DNA of 41,854 nucleotides, taken from Bacteroidales bacterium. GTDB lineage: Bacteria; Bacteroidota; Bacteroidia; Bacteroidales; UBA4417. Positions 7,132 through 17,900 of the stretch are shown one piece after another. The DNA is taken from NCBI GenBank assembly GCA_016707785.1, contig JADJGZ010000035.1, positions 1 to 41,854 of the forward strand, given 5' to 3'. The position numbers were made by a program, and so were the translations under genes. Numbering within the stretch: the first letter of the stretch is position 1; every line of letters starts with the position of its first letter. The notes beneath the pieces were generated by a model. It was not told where the DNA came from and ran no database searches. It was given only the letters and a program-made list of their open reading frames with translations.

Positions 7132-9195
7132 TTATTTAAGGCTATTTCTGAAAAAGTGATAGGTCTCCAGTTGAGATTGAATTTTCTTCACGCCTGGTTC
7201 CCGTTCGATATATTCATTAGTATTCTGATTGCCTAGTAACCTGGATTTTGAATTATCACTCAGTTGGATATCGAGCATGGTTTTCAACTCCGATTTGATT
7301 ACCGGATCATAAACCGGGCATGCCACTTCAATGCGGTGGTCGAAATTGCGTACCATCCAATCTGCGGATGAAATATAATAAAGAGGGTCGCCACTATTGG
7401 CAAATACGAAAACGCGCGAATGTTCGAGGAATCGATCTACAATACTTATGGCTTCGATATTTTCACTCAGTCCAGGAACGCCTGGAACCAATACACAAAT
7501 CCCTCTAATAATCAGCTTGATTTTCACACCTGCCTGGCTGGCTTCATAGAGTTTTTTTACCGATTTCTCATCTACCAGGCTATTGAGTTTCAGGGTGATC
7601 CATGCTTCTTTTCCTTTTTTGGCATTCCTGATCTCATTGTTGATCAGTTTAAAGAAATGGTTCCTCATGGAAAAAGGAGCAACCACCAGGTGTTTAAACT
7701 TTGGTACAGAATATTTTGATTCAAAAAGATGGAATACTGCATTCACTTCTGCTGCAATTGCTTTATCAGAAGTGAATAAAGTAGAATCACCGTATACTCT
7801 TGCAGTAGTTTCATTGAAATTTCCCGTACTGATGGCTGTATAGTAAACATTCTTATCACCATTTTCTTTCCTTCGGACAAGCAAGAGCTTGGCGTGCACC
7901 TTAAATCCCGGTATCGATTGAATGACTTTTACCCCTTCTTCCTGCATTTTTTCCGACCAATAGATATTGGCTTCTTCATCAAAACGAGCCTGCAATTCCA
8001 GGAATACAGTGACCTCTTTCCCATTCCTTGCTGCATTGATGAGGGCATTCACCACGCTGGATTTGGAGGCTACCCGGTATAGTGTCATTTTAATAGCCCT
8101 TACAGTAGGATCGATAGATGCTTCCCTGAGTAAATCAATGATATGCTGAAATGACTGGTAAGGATACTGAATCATGATATCCTGCTGCTTCAGGTGTGCC
8201 AGTATACTTTCCTTGAAAGATAAAGCGGGATGGTGTAAAGGGGGAATTGGTGCATACTCCAGGCTGGTATTCCCGAAATTCGGAAATGCCATGAAATCAC
8301 GAAAGTTATGATACCTCCCACTGGGAATGATAGTATCACTCTTAGTGGTTTGGAGTTTTACCAGCAACTGGTTCAGCAATTTTTCAGGCATATGCCGGTC
8401 GTAAGTAAATCGAACCGTAGATCCGGCATCCCGTTGCTTGATACTCTCCGTCATAATTTCCAGAAAACTCTTGGATACATCATTATCGATATCCAGTTCT
8501 GCATCACGGGTGAATTTCACTGCATAAGCCCTGAAGACATTGAATCCGAAAACAGAGAATATATCATCCAGGCAATAACGGATGATATCGTCGAGCAGGA
8601 TAAAAAACTTCTTATCTCCTTCTGCAGGAAGAATCAGGAAACGGGGCAATGGTCCGACCGGTACCTCAATCAATGCATATTTCTCCAGTTCAGGCTTGTT
8701 TCTTACCTGGAGGACAACCGCCATATAAAGTGAACGATCGCTAAGTACCGAAGATTTCAGGTTATTGAGCATAATCGGGAACAACTTCGGACGTATATTA
8801 TCCTGGAAATAACGTTCCACAAACAAGCCCTGCTCAGGCGTGAGTTCCTTATCATTCAGAAAAAAGATATTATTCTTTGCCAGTTGGGTGATCAGTGATT
8901 TGAAAATACTCAGGAATTCTTTTTGTTTACCCTTATCGATCAGGTTGATTTCTTTGAGTGTTTTCTTCGGATTGATGTAGGCATCATGATATAATCTCTT
9001 ATCCATTCCCTGCATCCTGTTGAGCGTGGCGACCCTTACCCTGAAGAATTCATCAAGGTTATTCGAGTATATCCCAAGGAAACGGATCTTTTCAATCAAA
9101 GGAGTATCGGGATCAATGGCTTCCTGTAGCACTCTCTCATTAAAATGAAGCCAGGAAATTTCCCTGTTGAGTATTGTTTTATTCAATTTCGGCAT
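7132..9195 (-). CDS. ppk1: Polyphosphate kinase
   Basis: 687 residues from the ATG giving MPKLNKTILNREISWLHFNE; a start three codons earlier is possible. Ppk1 makes inorganic polyphosphate from ATP, reversibly, at the inner membrane. Family hallmarks are present in order: the N-terminal REISWLHFNERVL block with NNLDEFFRVRVA, the catalytic IPGFKVHAKLLLV with the autophosphorylated histidine near residue 434, YTAISTGNFNETTARVYGD, and the second histidine near 620 in RNFDHRIEVACPV. Length matches the usual 690-720. SixA lies 86 bases upstream on the same strand and may share its promoter. An 8-bp repeat begins at its stop codon. Confidence 0.95.
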   Translation of the reverse strand: MPKLNKTILNREISWLHFNERVLQEAIDPDTPLIEKIRFLGIYSNNLDEFFRVRVATLNRMQGMDKRLYHDAYINPKKTLKEINLIDKGKQKEFLSIFKSLITQLAKNNIFFLNDKELTPEQGLFVERYFQDNIRPKLFPIMLNNLKSSVLSDRSLYMAVVLQVRNKPELEKYALIEVPVGPLPRFLILPAEGDKKFFILLDDIIRYCLDDIFSVFGFNVFRAYAVKFTRDAELDIDNDVSKSFLEIMTESIKQRDAGSTVRFTYDRHMPEKLLNQLLVKLQTTKSDTIIPSGRYHNFRDFMAFPNFGNTSLEYAPIPPLHHPALSFKESILAHLKQQDIMIQYPYQSFQHIIDLLREASIDPTVRAIKMTLYRVASKSSVVNALINAARNGKEVTVFLELQARFDEEANIYWSEKMQEEGVKVIQSIPGFKVHAKLLLVRRKENGDKNVYYTAISTGNFNETTARVYGDSTLFTSDKAIAAEVNAVFHLFESKYSVPKFKHLVVAPFSMRNHFFKLINNEIRNAKKGKEAWITLKLNSLVDEKSVKKLYEASQAGVKIKLIIRGICVLVPGVPGLSENIEAISIVDRFLEHSRVFVFANSGDPLYYISSADWMVRNFDHRIEVACPVYDPVIKSELKTMLDIQLSDNSKSRLLGNQNTNEYIEREPGVKKIQSQLETYHFFRNSLK

Positions 9196-9281
9196 AATAA
9201 GCATTAATTATTCAATCAGCCATAAGACTCTCTTTGATTTCCCATCAGTAAGGATAAGGAAATGTTGCTTACTTGAATTTG

Positions 9282-9776
9282 TCATCCCAGCATTTTGGGG
9301 AATACAATAAAATTCAGCTTTGGCCGACTTTTAATAATTTCATCCCACTCGTTGATATTAAAAGTGAGGGATACTACACCTGAAGTAGGCATATATTCGA
9401 TGCTTTCATCCAGGAATTTATTGACAAAATCAGTGACAGCCGGATTATGGCCAATAAGTAAGACTTCGGATACTGAACGTGGAACCTCAAGAAATAAATC
9501 CTCCAGTTGATCTGCATCAGATGTATAGATGGATTTCTCCACACGGAGAGTCTGTTTATTCAATTCCAGACCATTAACCATGAGTATGGCGGTTTCCATA
9601 GCCCGAAGAGCCGGACTGGAAAATACCAGGTCAGGATTAACTTTTTTCTTCATCAGGTAATGAATAACATTTTGTGTCCGTTTTTTCCCCTTTTCAAGGA
9701 TGGGCCGGTCAAAATCATTCAGTCCCGGTTCTCCCCATGCCGATTTTGCATGCCTCATTACAAATAATGTCTTCAT
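9282..9776 (-). CDS. sixA: SixA-type phosphohistidine phosphatase
   Basis: 164 residues of the histidine phosphatase (phosphoglycerate mutase-like) superfamily. The catalytic RHG-type motif is VMRHAKSAW with the nucleophilic histidine at residue 9. The second half has FSSPALRAMETA with the conserved arginine and LLIGHNPAVTDF with the second catalytic histidine. Size and the RHAKS signature fit SixA, which removes phosphate from phosphohistidine in histidine-kinase phosphotransfer domains. The next gene downstream is ppk1, an enzyme that works through phosphohistidine; a link is only suggested by proximity. A good promoter lies just upstream. Confidence 0.88.
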   Translation of the reverse strand: MKTLFVMRHAKSAWGEPGLNDFDRPILEKGKKRTQNVIHYLMKKKVNPDLVFSSPALRAMETAILMVNGLELNKQTLRVEKSIYTSDADQLEDLFLEVPRSVSEVLLIGHNPAVTDFVNKFLDESIEYMPTSGVVSLTFNINEWDEIIKSRPKLNFIVFPKMLG

Positions 9777-9801
9777 TTCAATGAAATCTTGATTTTCAAA
9801 C

Positions 9802-9831
9802 CAAATCTAACAATTTATTAATAATAACAAT
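9802..9831 (-). promoter_or_regulatory. Promoter for sixA (and perhaps ppk1)
   Basis: On the minus strand the -7 element reads TAGATTTG (9802-9809), an exact TAnnTTTG match. ATTG (9828-9831) lies 18 bases upstream in the -33 position. The element is 26 bases from the sixA ATG, giving a very short leader. Confidence 0.55.
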
Positions 9832-9939
9832 CTCCTGCAAAAAGAGTTAACAATTAAGTAACATTAGAAAACTGAAATTCGGTAAAGCAAGCCACTGTTG
9901 AGTTAGAAGCAGGTCGCTTTGGAATCAAACCTCCCGGTT

Positions 9940-10887
9940 TTATAAGGCGCCTTCCATAAATCGATTAAGATGAAGGGATGTCAGCCGGTTCCATTCCATC
10001 TCATCTTTACATCTCAATAATTCCAGCAGGCTTTTTTCATCCACATGCATGAATGCCCCGAAATACTTCCAATATTCCTTCATTTTGCTCATCCAGAAGT
10101 GCTTCTCTGTTTTTATGGTATCCTCCAGTTCACGGTAATACCTGGAATATCTTTCTTCAGCCCCGGCAGGCAGCACGGATTTCCCCTCCCTGATCATTTC
10201 AGGCAGGAATGGATTGTGAAATATTCCCCTGCCTAGCATAAAGGAAGAGATAGCAGGAAAACGATTGCTGATGGCGACGAACTGATCGTATCTATGAATG
10301 TCACCGTTGTAAATCAGACTGTGATGAATCAATGGTAGCATTCCCTCAAATTCATCCAGCATAACAGTTCCCTCATACTGCTGAATCCCGATCCTGGGAT
10401 GCAGCGTAATGTTACTTAAAGGATATTTATTCAGAACGTCGATAACAGCCGGGAACTCCTCTGCAGAATTCAAGCCTAGTCGTAGCTTGACAGAGAGTTT
10501 CAACCTGATGGAAGGAATTATTTCTGAGAGGAGGCTGTCGATCAGTTCAGGGTAAGGCAGAATCCCGGAACCCCGTTTTTTATTAACAATTCCACGAATC
10601 GGGCAACCCAGGTTCCAGTTCACTTCAGTATAACCCAACTCATCAGAAAGGTAGTTGCATAAAAGTATAAATTCAGAAGTTTCATTCCCTAAAATTTGAG
10701 GAATCAACGCCTTGAAGTGGTTGTTAAGCGGCAACAACTCCCTGACTTTCAAAGGCGTAATCTTATCTGCATGAGTGAGTGAGATAAATGGCGCCATTGC
10801 TTCATCCAATGCATGGAAATGCTTGAAATAGACATTTCTGAATGTCGAATCAGTGAATCCGTGCAAGGGGGCGAGAATAAGGTGCAT
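9940..10887 (-). CDS. tRNA-dihydrouridine synthase, DusC-like
   Basis: 315 residues, a flavoprotein that reduces specific uridines in tRNA to dihydrouridine. TIM-barrel motifs appear in order: LILAPLHGFTDSTFRN (the usual LAPMxGxTD start), VNWNLGCPIRGIVNKKRGSG with the catalytic cysteine in GCP, LSVKLRLGLNS (FMN-binding Lys/Arg), NITLHPRIGIQQYEG (His-x-Arg), LIYNGDI and FMLGRGIFHNPFL at the phosphate-binding end. The short length and lack of a long C-terminal domain fit DusC better than DusA or DusB, but the exact target uridine cannot be read. Monocistronic, between sixA and glyA. Confidence 0.88.
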   Translation of the reverse strand: MHLILAPLHGFTDSTFRNVYFKHFHALDEAMAPFISLTHADKITPLKVRELLPLNNHFKALIPQILGNETSEFILLCNYLSDELGYTEVNWNLGCPIRGIVNKKRGSGILPYPELIDSLLSEIIPSIRLKLSVKLRLGLNSAEEFPAVIDVLNKYPLSNITLHPRIGIQQYEGTVMLDEFEGMLPLIHHSLIYNGDIHRYDQFVAISNRFPAISSFMLGRGIFHNPFLPEMIREGKSVLPAGAEERYSRYYRELEDTIKTEKHFWMSKMKEYWKYFGAFMHVDEKSLLELLRCKDEMEWNRLTSLHLNRFMEGAL

Positions 10888-10975
10888 TAGTGCTACTATT
10901 TCAGAATGCGATAAAAAAGCAGTGTATCCAAAATGTTATTTTACAGCAGGACTATAAAATTGAGTTGAATTTAAA

Positions 10976-11009
10976 TATAAAAAAAATGGCGTCGCGAAAA
11001 GGACGCCAT
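10976..11009 (-). terminator. Rho-independent terminator of glyA
   Basis: ATGGCGTC (10986-10993) and GACGCCAT (11002-11009) form a perfect 8-bp stem around an 8-base loop. On the minus strand it is followed by an uninterrupted U-tract (the A run at 10979-10986). It lies 24 bases past the glyA stop. Confidence 0.9.
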
Positions 11010-11033
11010 CTGGTATCAATTTCATTAGGTATT

Positions 11034-12314
11034 TTAGTAAGCAAACAATGGGAATTCAGCCATCATTTCATTTACTCGTCCACGTACCTTGTTGATGATT
11101 TCTTCATTTTCAGTATTGCTTATCACCTCATCAATCAGGTCAACAATTGCAGGCATATGGTTTTCCTTCAGTCCGCGGGTAGTAATAGCCGGAGTTCCGA
11201 CTCTTATTCCCGAAGTAGTGAATGGGGTGCGGCTATCGAAAGGAACCATGTTTTTATTGATGGTGATATCAGCTTTAACAAGCGTATTTTCAACTGTTTT
11301 ACCAGTGATATCAGGGAATTTTGACCGGAGATCAATCAGCATAAGATGATTGTCGGTACCGCCTGAGATGACCTTGTAACCTTTGCTGATAAAGGCTTTA
11401 GCCATTACCTGGGCGTTCTTTTTAACCTGTATAATATAATCCATATACTCATCGCTGAGGCATTCACCAAAGGCGACGGCTTTTGATGCAATAACATGTT
11501 CAAGCGGACCGCCCTGGATTCCAGGGAATACAGCACTATCAAGCATTGCTGACATCATTTTGGTTTCACCCTTTGGAGTCTTCAGTCCCCATGGATTTTC
11601 AAAATCTTTGCCCATAAGGATCATACCGCCCCTGGGGCCACGGAGTGTTTTGTGGGTAGTAGTGGTAATGATATGGCAATGAGGCACAGGGTCATTTAAT
11701 AAACCGCGGGCAATAAGTCCGGCAGGATGGGCAATGTCAGCCATAAGGATAGCCCCGATTTTATCAGCAATCTGCCTCATACGTTTATAATCCCAGTCGC
11801 GGCTATAGGCTGAAGCACCTGCAATTATGAGTTTTGGTTTTTCGGCAAGGGCTACCGACTCCATAATATCATAATTGATGGTCCCTGTGGTTTCTTCTAC
11901 ACCATAGGCAACAGGTCTGTAAAGAATACCTGATGAATTCACCGGGGAGCCATGAGAAAGGTGACCTCCATGAGAAAGGTTTAATCCCATAAAAGTATCA
12001 CCGGGTTTCAAAATTGTCATTAAAACGGCCATATTGGCCTGTGCCCCTGAATGAGGCTGAACATTGGCCCATTCAGCACCAAAAAGAGCCCTGGCCCTGT
12101 CGATGGCAATCTGCTCAGTCTGGTCAACTACCTGGCAACCTCCATAATAACGCCTTCCGGGATACCCTTCAGCATATTTGTTGGTGAGTACCGAACCCAT
12201 CGCTTTCAGCACTTGTTCACTAACGAAATTCTCCGAAGCAATTAATTCAATGCCATGCATCTGCCTTGCTTCTTCTTCCTTTATCAAGTCGAAAATGACC
12301 TTGTCCTTTTTCAT
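11034..12314 (-). CDS. glyA: Serine hydroxymethyltransferase
   Basis: 426 residues. Converts serine and tetrahydrofolate to glycine and methylene-tetrahydrofolate using pyridoxal phosphate. Signature blocks: GIELIASENFVSEQVL, LTNKYAEGYPGRRYYGG, ANVQPHSGAQANMAV, LMADIAHPAGLIA, and TTTTHKTLRGPRGG with the PLP lysine near residue 222. The reading frame is open for 30 more codons upstream, but a well-formed promoter lies inside that extension and the homologous N-terminus begins at MKKDKVIFDLIKEEEARQ, so ATG at 12314 is preferred. It has its own promoter and its own terminator, so it is monocistronic. Confidence 0.96.
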   Translation of the reverse strand: MKKDKVIFDLIKEEEARQMHGIELIASENFVSEQVLKAMGSVLTNKYAEGYPGRRYYGGCQVVDQTEQIAIDRARALFGAEWANVQPHSGAQANMAVLMTILKPGDTFMGLNLSHGGHLSHGSPVNSSGILYRPVAYGVEETTGTINYDIMESVALAEKPKLIIAGASAYSRDWDYKRMRQIADKIGAILMADIAHPAGLIARGLLNDPVPHCHIITTTTHKTLRGPRGGMILMGKDFENPWGLKTPKGETKMMSAMLDSAVFPGIQGGPLEHVIASKAVAFGECLSDEYMDYIIQVKKNAQVMAKAFISKGYKVISGGTDNHLMLIDLRSKFPDITGKTVENTLVKADITINKNMVPFDSRTPFTTSGIRVGTPAITTRGLKENHMPAIVDLIDEVISNTENEEIINKVRGRVNEMMAEFPLFAY

Positions 12315-12374
12315 ATGGATATTTTGTAATATATTGTTTTTAAACCATTTACTGATAGAATACTGATCAGTTGA

Positions 12375-12405
12375 CAAAGGTATAAATTCCATCGACATCA
12401 GCAAT
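12375..12405 (-). promoter_or_regulatory. glyA promoter
   Basis: On the minus strand: -7 element TACCTTTG (12375-12382), exact TAnnTTTG, preceded after 19 bases by ATTG (12402-12405) at -33. It is 61 bases from the chosen glyA ATG and decides against the longer upstream start. Confidence 0.6.
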
Positions 12406-12519
12406 AATGTTCCAAAAAGAATTCCCCCAGGGGGGGCCAGAAGCTTTCAAATAATTTCCATTTGCTATCCGGCGTCAATCAAAAACTCAGTTACATCCTT
12501 GTGAGTAACCATCTAAGGA

Positions 12520-14952
12520 CTATGCGTCTAAGGGGGAAACAAGGTTATAAGCATTGTTATCAATCATTATCAGGTCGGAAAGATCCATCAGACCGTCACC
12601 ATTAATATCAGCTGGCAGGTAACCTTCCTGGAAACCCGAAACTTCATTTTCAGCAAGGGTTTTATCGGCAGGGTTGATGATACCATCCTGATTCACATCA
12701 CCTGAGAAGAAACAGAATGCTCCCCCTATTTCTTTCATGTTGGAGCCGAAAGCTTTGTCAGCAGAAGTAGTGAAATCATAACTGGTTACGCCTGATGTAA
12801 AAGCTACAGGGCCGGCAGTGGTGACTGCAATGCTATTCCGATGCCTGACTGTAACGTAGTAGGAACCGCTGAAACCTGAAGGGATGCTAGTGAGTGCTAT
12901 GGTACCGTTGGTATTAAGACTGACATCATTTGCTGAAAACACGACAGTCGGGTAATCAAGCGGATCGTGAAATTCTATATTTACCTTATCTGCGATTGTA
13001 CCTGAAAACTGGTCAGTGGTCTGGTTTTTAGCTTTATTCATCAAGGCATTGCCGGCATAGAGCCCTTCGATAAATAATTTCAGGTTAAGTGTTTTTTCTG
13101 TAGAAACGGGGTTAACAGTGAGCACTCCTGAAACATTCTGACTACCATCCCAGAAACCTGAATTATATCCTCCGTAGAAAAAAGAACCAGTCCCGGCCTG
13201 AAATCGGCTTGCATAATAGAATATACCCGCTCCGGGTAAAACTGAGCCCAGGTCGGTGACATACTCATCATTAGCTCCGGCAACCCCTGAATAAGAAGCA
13301 GGCACCCAATTTGTCCAGGTATCAGGATGGGTATTGGAAGTACTGTAACCTATCCATGCCGAAATGCCATAAGCTCCACCAGCAACGCCTGTCTTACCAT
13401 TAGGAATCGTCACCCTGCTGTACACCATCAGGGGAGCCCCCTGGGTAATACTGCCATTCGCAGGCCATTGAAGATTCGCCCAGCTGATCTCACCTCCCCA
13501 GGTGTTATGTAAAGTAGAATTCCCGTTCACTGCCACCTGTCGATTTGAGCCACCACTCCATTCACCGCCATTCCAGCCGGAATTAAGGAAATGTTTGAAT
13601 TCATAGTTTCCCACTGGCAAGTAAAGCATAAGTGAATAATTCAAACTCCCTGGCTGATCTGCTACCATCATCATAGAAGGGTTATCTCCCGGAGTGATCC
13701 ATGACGCCCCCGGAAAGCCCCCTGACAGATAAACAGCATCAATCCCCGGTTGAAACCCGGCAGCGGTTGCCATATCCACCATAAAACTAATAGCTGAATG
13801 CGTTACAAACTGTATATCTGACCCATAAATAGTCCCGCTGGTAGTAGTCGCATAGGCTCTCACATGATAGGCAGAAGCTGGACTAAGGCCTGCCAGTGCG
13901 GAAGTAAATGTTCCTTCTCCTGCACCATCTGTAGTAAATGAATCAGTTAAATCCGGATTACTTTCTGTACTCCAGCAAACCCCTCTGGCAAGGATACTTT
14001 CACCTCCTGAACCAACAATGGTCCCGCCTGAAACTGCAGAATTCCCTGTAATGGCAGAAACAGCTGCAGTTGAAACACTCATTTGCTGGCTGCCTACAGG
14101 GATTGAATAGTTTAAGCCCCCATTATTATTGATCTTAATACTTTTCATGTCGTAATCGCTATTCACTCCTGCCAATGCAGAAGAGAAAGCATAACAAGAA
14201 ACCGAGGTGCCATTTGTTTGTGCCGGGAGGATAACTGTTCCTGTGTTTCCTGACATTGAGATCTGGAGGCAAAGAGAGGTTACCCATGCATCAGTGGAAT
14301 AACGCAGATAGAAAATTTCTTCCGGACAGGGAATTGAGGATGTAGTCATACCAATATTGATAGGTGAACCGGCAACAGCCAATGCAGGCACAGTTACTGC
14401 TGAAATATCAACAGGCAGAGCGCTGGTTTCCATAAAAATTGCCTGGGTACCGGTATAACCGCTATCCTTCCAGTTCATGGTGTACCACTTTCCATTCACA
14501 ACAGTAATCTGGTTATCAGAACTCCCCTGGTAGGTATAAGTTTGAAGCGTATTCATGGCTACAGTCACATCTTTCCAGGTATTTCCCCAGGGATTTGAAG
14601 CAGAACCGCTTGTAAAAAGGAAAGGATAACTCCCTCCAACGATATCCCCACCGCTGGCAGCCACCTTGAACCAGGTCTGCCAGCGAACAGTACCGGAAGT
14701 AATTTTAGTTACCCTTCCGCCACTTACCTGCGTGGCACTTGCAAGGGCCAGATTACCATAAGGCGGATTGCTCCAGCTGTTCCACCCACCCGGAAGATTG
14801 ATCCCTTCAGGTTCCCAGATTTGTGCGCTTAATTTCTCTATGGGCATCACTTCCATGAGAATGAACATGCAAAACATTTTCAGAATTGATGAGAGAATAT
14901 TTGGGTATTGAAATTTCATGGATCGTAGTATTTTTTGTATCGGGCTAGTCAT
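12520..14952 (-). CDS. Secreted multimodular protein with carbohydrate-binding-like modules and dockerin-like tail
   Basis: 810 residues. The N-terminus carries a signal sequence (MFCMFILMEVMPIEKLSAQ); an internal ATG 11 codons in would also give one. In order: a Trp/Gly-rich N-terminal domain that begins with WEPEGINLPGGWNSWSNPP; a fibronectin-III-like stretch near 300-390; a starch-binding-like (CBM20/48-type) segment near 395-510 with MLYLPVGNYEFKHFLNSGW; another beta domain; and, from about 622, a module beginning LNLKLFIEGLYAG and containing GSYYVTVRHRNSI. It closes with two EF-hand/dockerin-like loops, GDVNQDGIINPADK and DINGDGLMDLSDL. No catalytic domain is recognised. The last ~190 residues are shared with the GH57 protein encoded 21 bases upstream, so it is probably its secreted partner. 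Confidence 0.7.
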   Translation of the reverse strand: MTSPIQKILRSMKFQYPNILSSILKMFCMFILMEVMPIEKLSAQIWEPEGINLPGGWNSWSNPPYGNLALASATQVSGGRVTKITSGTVRWQTWFKVAASGGDIVGGSYPFLFTSGSASNPWGNTWKDVTVAMNTLQTYTYQGSSDNQITVVNGKWYTMNWKDSGYTGTQAIFMETSALPVDISAVTVPALAVAGSPINIGMTTSSIPCPEEIFYLRYSTDAWVTSLCLQISMSGNTGTVILPAQTNGTSVSCYAFSSALAGVNSDYDMKSIKINNNGGLNYSIPVGSQQMSVSTAAVSAITGNSAVSGGTIVGSGGESILARGVCWSTESNPDLTDSFTTDGAGEGTFTSALAGLSPASAYHVRAYATTTSGTIYGSDIQFVTHSAISFMVDMATAAGFQPGIDAVYLSGGFPGASWITPGDNPSMMMVADQPGSLNYSLMLYLPVGNYEFKHFLNSGWNGGEWSGGSNRQVAVNGNSTLHNTWGGEISWANLQWPANGSITQGAPLMVYSRVTIPNGKTGVAGGAYGISAWIGYSTSNTHPDTWTNWVPASYSGVAGANDEYVTDLGSVLPGAGIFYYASRFQAGTGSFFYGGYNSGFWDGSQNVSGVLTVNPVSTEKTLNLKLFIEGLYAGNALMNKAKNQTTDQFSGTIADKVNIEFHDPLDYPTVVFSANDVSLNTNGTIALTSIPSGFSGSYYVTVRHRNSIAVTTAGPVAFTSGVTSYDFTTSADKAFGSNMKEIGGAFCFFSGDVNQDGIINPADKTLAENEVSGFQEGYLPADINGDGLMDLSDLIMIDNNAYNLVSPLDA

Positions 14953-14973
14953 AATTTAGTTGAAACAGCATTA

Positions 14974-17900
14974 CTATTCAGGGAGTTCCGCCTGGATTAA
15001 TGTTGCTGCATTGTTATCAAGCAGGATCAGGTCCGAGGCATCAACGAGCCCATCTCCATTCAGATCTTCAATCACATAGCCGGTTATAAAGCCATAAGAT
15101 GCATTGTACACCAGGTTCATATCTGTGGGGTTGACCAATCCGTCCTGGTTAACATCACCACTCCAAATCACCCAAGACCCATCTTCCAATTGTTTCAGGT
15201 TTCCTCCATAAGCTTTGGATGGATTGTCAAAAGCATAACTGGTGCCAGGGCTGCTAAGATTAACAGGATTTGCACTGACAGTTTCTATACTGTTCCGGTG
15301 GCGAACCGTAATATAATAGCTGCCGGAAACACCAGCAGGTAATTGAACGAGTGCACTTCCGTCGGTATGTAATTCTATTCCCGGGATGGTAAAAGCTACC
15401 ACACCATAATCAGAGGGATTATGAAGTTCAACAGTAACATGATCAGCAATCCCGGTACCCCAATAATTACCGGAAGTGCCATAGACAGGGTTCATCGTTC
15501 CTTCACCCTGGTAAAGCCCTTCGAGCAGCACCTGAAGAGCAAGCTGTTTTCCAGTATTTCCTTCCTGTGTAAGGGTTACCAAAACCGGTGTTAAGCCGGC
15601 TACCGTAATTGTTATGGTTGAATTTCTGGAAGCAGATAAGGCATTAGCTTCAAAATCAACTGTGATATTCCCATTGCCATACCCTGAAGCAGTTACCTGG
15701 CACCATGCGACACTGCTTTCAGCCGTCCATGCGGCATTGGTAGTCACATTCAAAACGGCTTCCCCGGCAATCGCCCCGACCATGAGTTCCGGAGGATTCA
15801 CAGCAAGGAATGGAGCCGCATTTAACACCTCATTGGAACAAAGGCTGTAGCAGTTAGAGGTACTAGTGGTTTGTAATGTATTGACCTCCCCAATATACCG
15901 GCTGACCAGTGTGGCATAAGGCCGGAGAGTGAAATTAAAGGCAAGGTCAGGAGCTGATGGCCCAAATGGAACTGTATTGGAAATCCTTATCCTGCAAACC
16001 CGGTCCGGCAAATAAGGATCGGTGGAGATCAGGGTCCCATTTCCGGCACCGGGAGGTGATACAGTTGCCAGTTTTACCAGGTTTCCCTCTTGTGAGAGAT
16101 CAATATTTAAGGGTACCTGAGCCATTGAAAGTGTTGATGTACCCGGGATTATTTCAACTGATACTTCTCCACCATTGACAATGGCCGGATTAAAGGATAT
16201 GCCTGCCTGTATCCCGCCCAGTTCAAAGGTTTCAATAATATCAAAATCACTCAATAAGAGATCGAATTCAAAACTTCGGTCAGAGGTTTGCTGATCGTTA
16301 TCCATGACCAACAAGAAATCCGGGAGAATTGCAGCTTCCTGTGTCAGAGTGACAACTACCGGAAGTGCACCTGTTCCACTTACTGTAACATGTGCAACCC
16401 TTGCTACGGCAAAAGGATTCGGGGAATACTGAATACTCAGGGAACCACTGCCACTTCCTCCGGGGCCGGCTGTACACCATCCCTGGTCAGTAACTGCTGA
16501 CCATATGGTGTTTGATGTAACTGACAATGAAAGGGTTCCGGCAGCAGCTGACAGGTTTTGCACCAATGGTGAAACGCTAAGCATAGTATCAGCCGTTGGT
16601 AGAATGGGTATATGAAAATTGAGCCCATTGTTGTTATTCCAGGTGTTATTGTTGTAATGGAGAACAAAATCGACAGCATTAACTACCTGGGCGGGATTAT
16701 TGAAGGGCCCTATCTGTATGGTATTGGCATTTCCGGGGCTGGGACCGGTCATTGGGCTTTCAACAGCAGGACCTGTATTGTTGAATAAAACAGAGCCTGA
16801 TGGTTGGTAAGAAGTAATTGGTGACTGCCACGATGACCCAACAGCATTTACTCCCCAATGCAGTTTTGCGCCAACAGCAGCGGGAGATTCAGTGATGGTA
16901 ATTACATCATTGGCTGTGGGATTCTGAGGCGACCAGGTCAGACCCGTGGTACCGGATTCACCTCCGCTTCCAACATATACATGCTGAATAGGAGATTTAG
17001 AAATATTTCCATAGATGTCGGTAATCTCAACATAGTAATCCACCAGGGTATCCGTAAGCCCGGTCACCTGTCCATAGTATTCCCCGGCAATGTAATCGGG
17101 CAGAATAAAGAAACTGATATCCGGGTTATTTGTAACATTTCCGGTTGGGAAAGCCCTGAATGACATATTGATGGATTGCCAGGGCTGAACTCCGCTTCCA
17201 CCCGCATAGGTTTCGTTGTCATTATTACCAATAGGATTGTTTCCATCATTATCGAGCCTGTATTTTAATACGGCAGTCTGTATTCCTGAAACATCATAGG
17301 CAAAGGTCCAGACAAAGAAATCGGATGAATTCATATGTTGCTGGTAGCTGTAATTTGGTCCGAAACCGATTGATCCCGGGTTATAAGGATACCGCTGAGG
17401 AATGAAAACGGTAGGAGGAGTGAGATCGGTAGAGGGATGTGCATTAATTACCTGGTTGGCAAAACCTGTTGCGATATTACAGGCGAGTGTTTGTTTCACC
17501 TCCATATCCAGCGACGTGCCATAATACATATAACCGCTATTGTAGGCAGGCAGAAGGTGATGCCATGCCCGTTCTGCAGCATTTGCAGATCCTGATGGCT
17601 GAACAATATTGGCAATATTGACTGATCCTTGCAGGTCTTCTGCCATCTGCACCCTGTTTTCGGCAGCTATCAATACCGCCCAGTTTCGTGCATCTTCAGT
17701 CCAGCCATTGGGGTCGAACTGGTAACCAGGGGTATACATCGGCCATATCCAGTTGATGAATTGAGGATGTCCCCAGTCATTTGCTGCATTGAACCAAGAA
17801 CCATCTTCAACATGCACTATATCGGATTCCGGAACCGGGTGCTGACTAAGAAAATGTTGAATGGTAGTTGGAACATATCCTTTAGAAGCAGCTTCATTGG

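Noticed and set aside
9906..9919. 14-base match TAGAAGCAGGTCGC with the minus strand near 23500
   Set aside because: A match of this length is expected by chance several times in a window of this size.
12315..12404. 30-codon N-terminal extension of glyA
   Set aside because: A promoter with both boxes lies inside it and SHMT homologues start at the later ATG.
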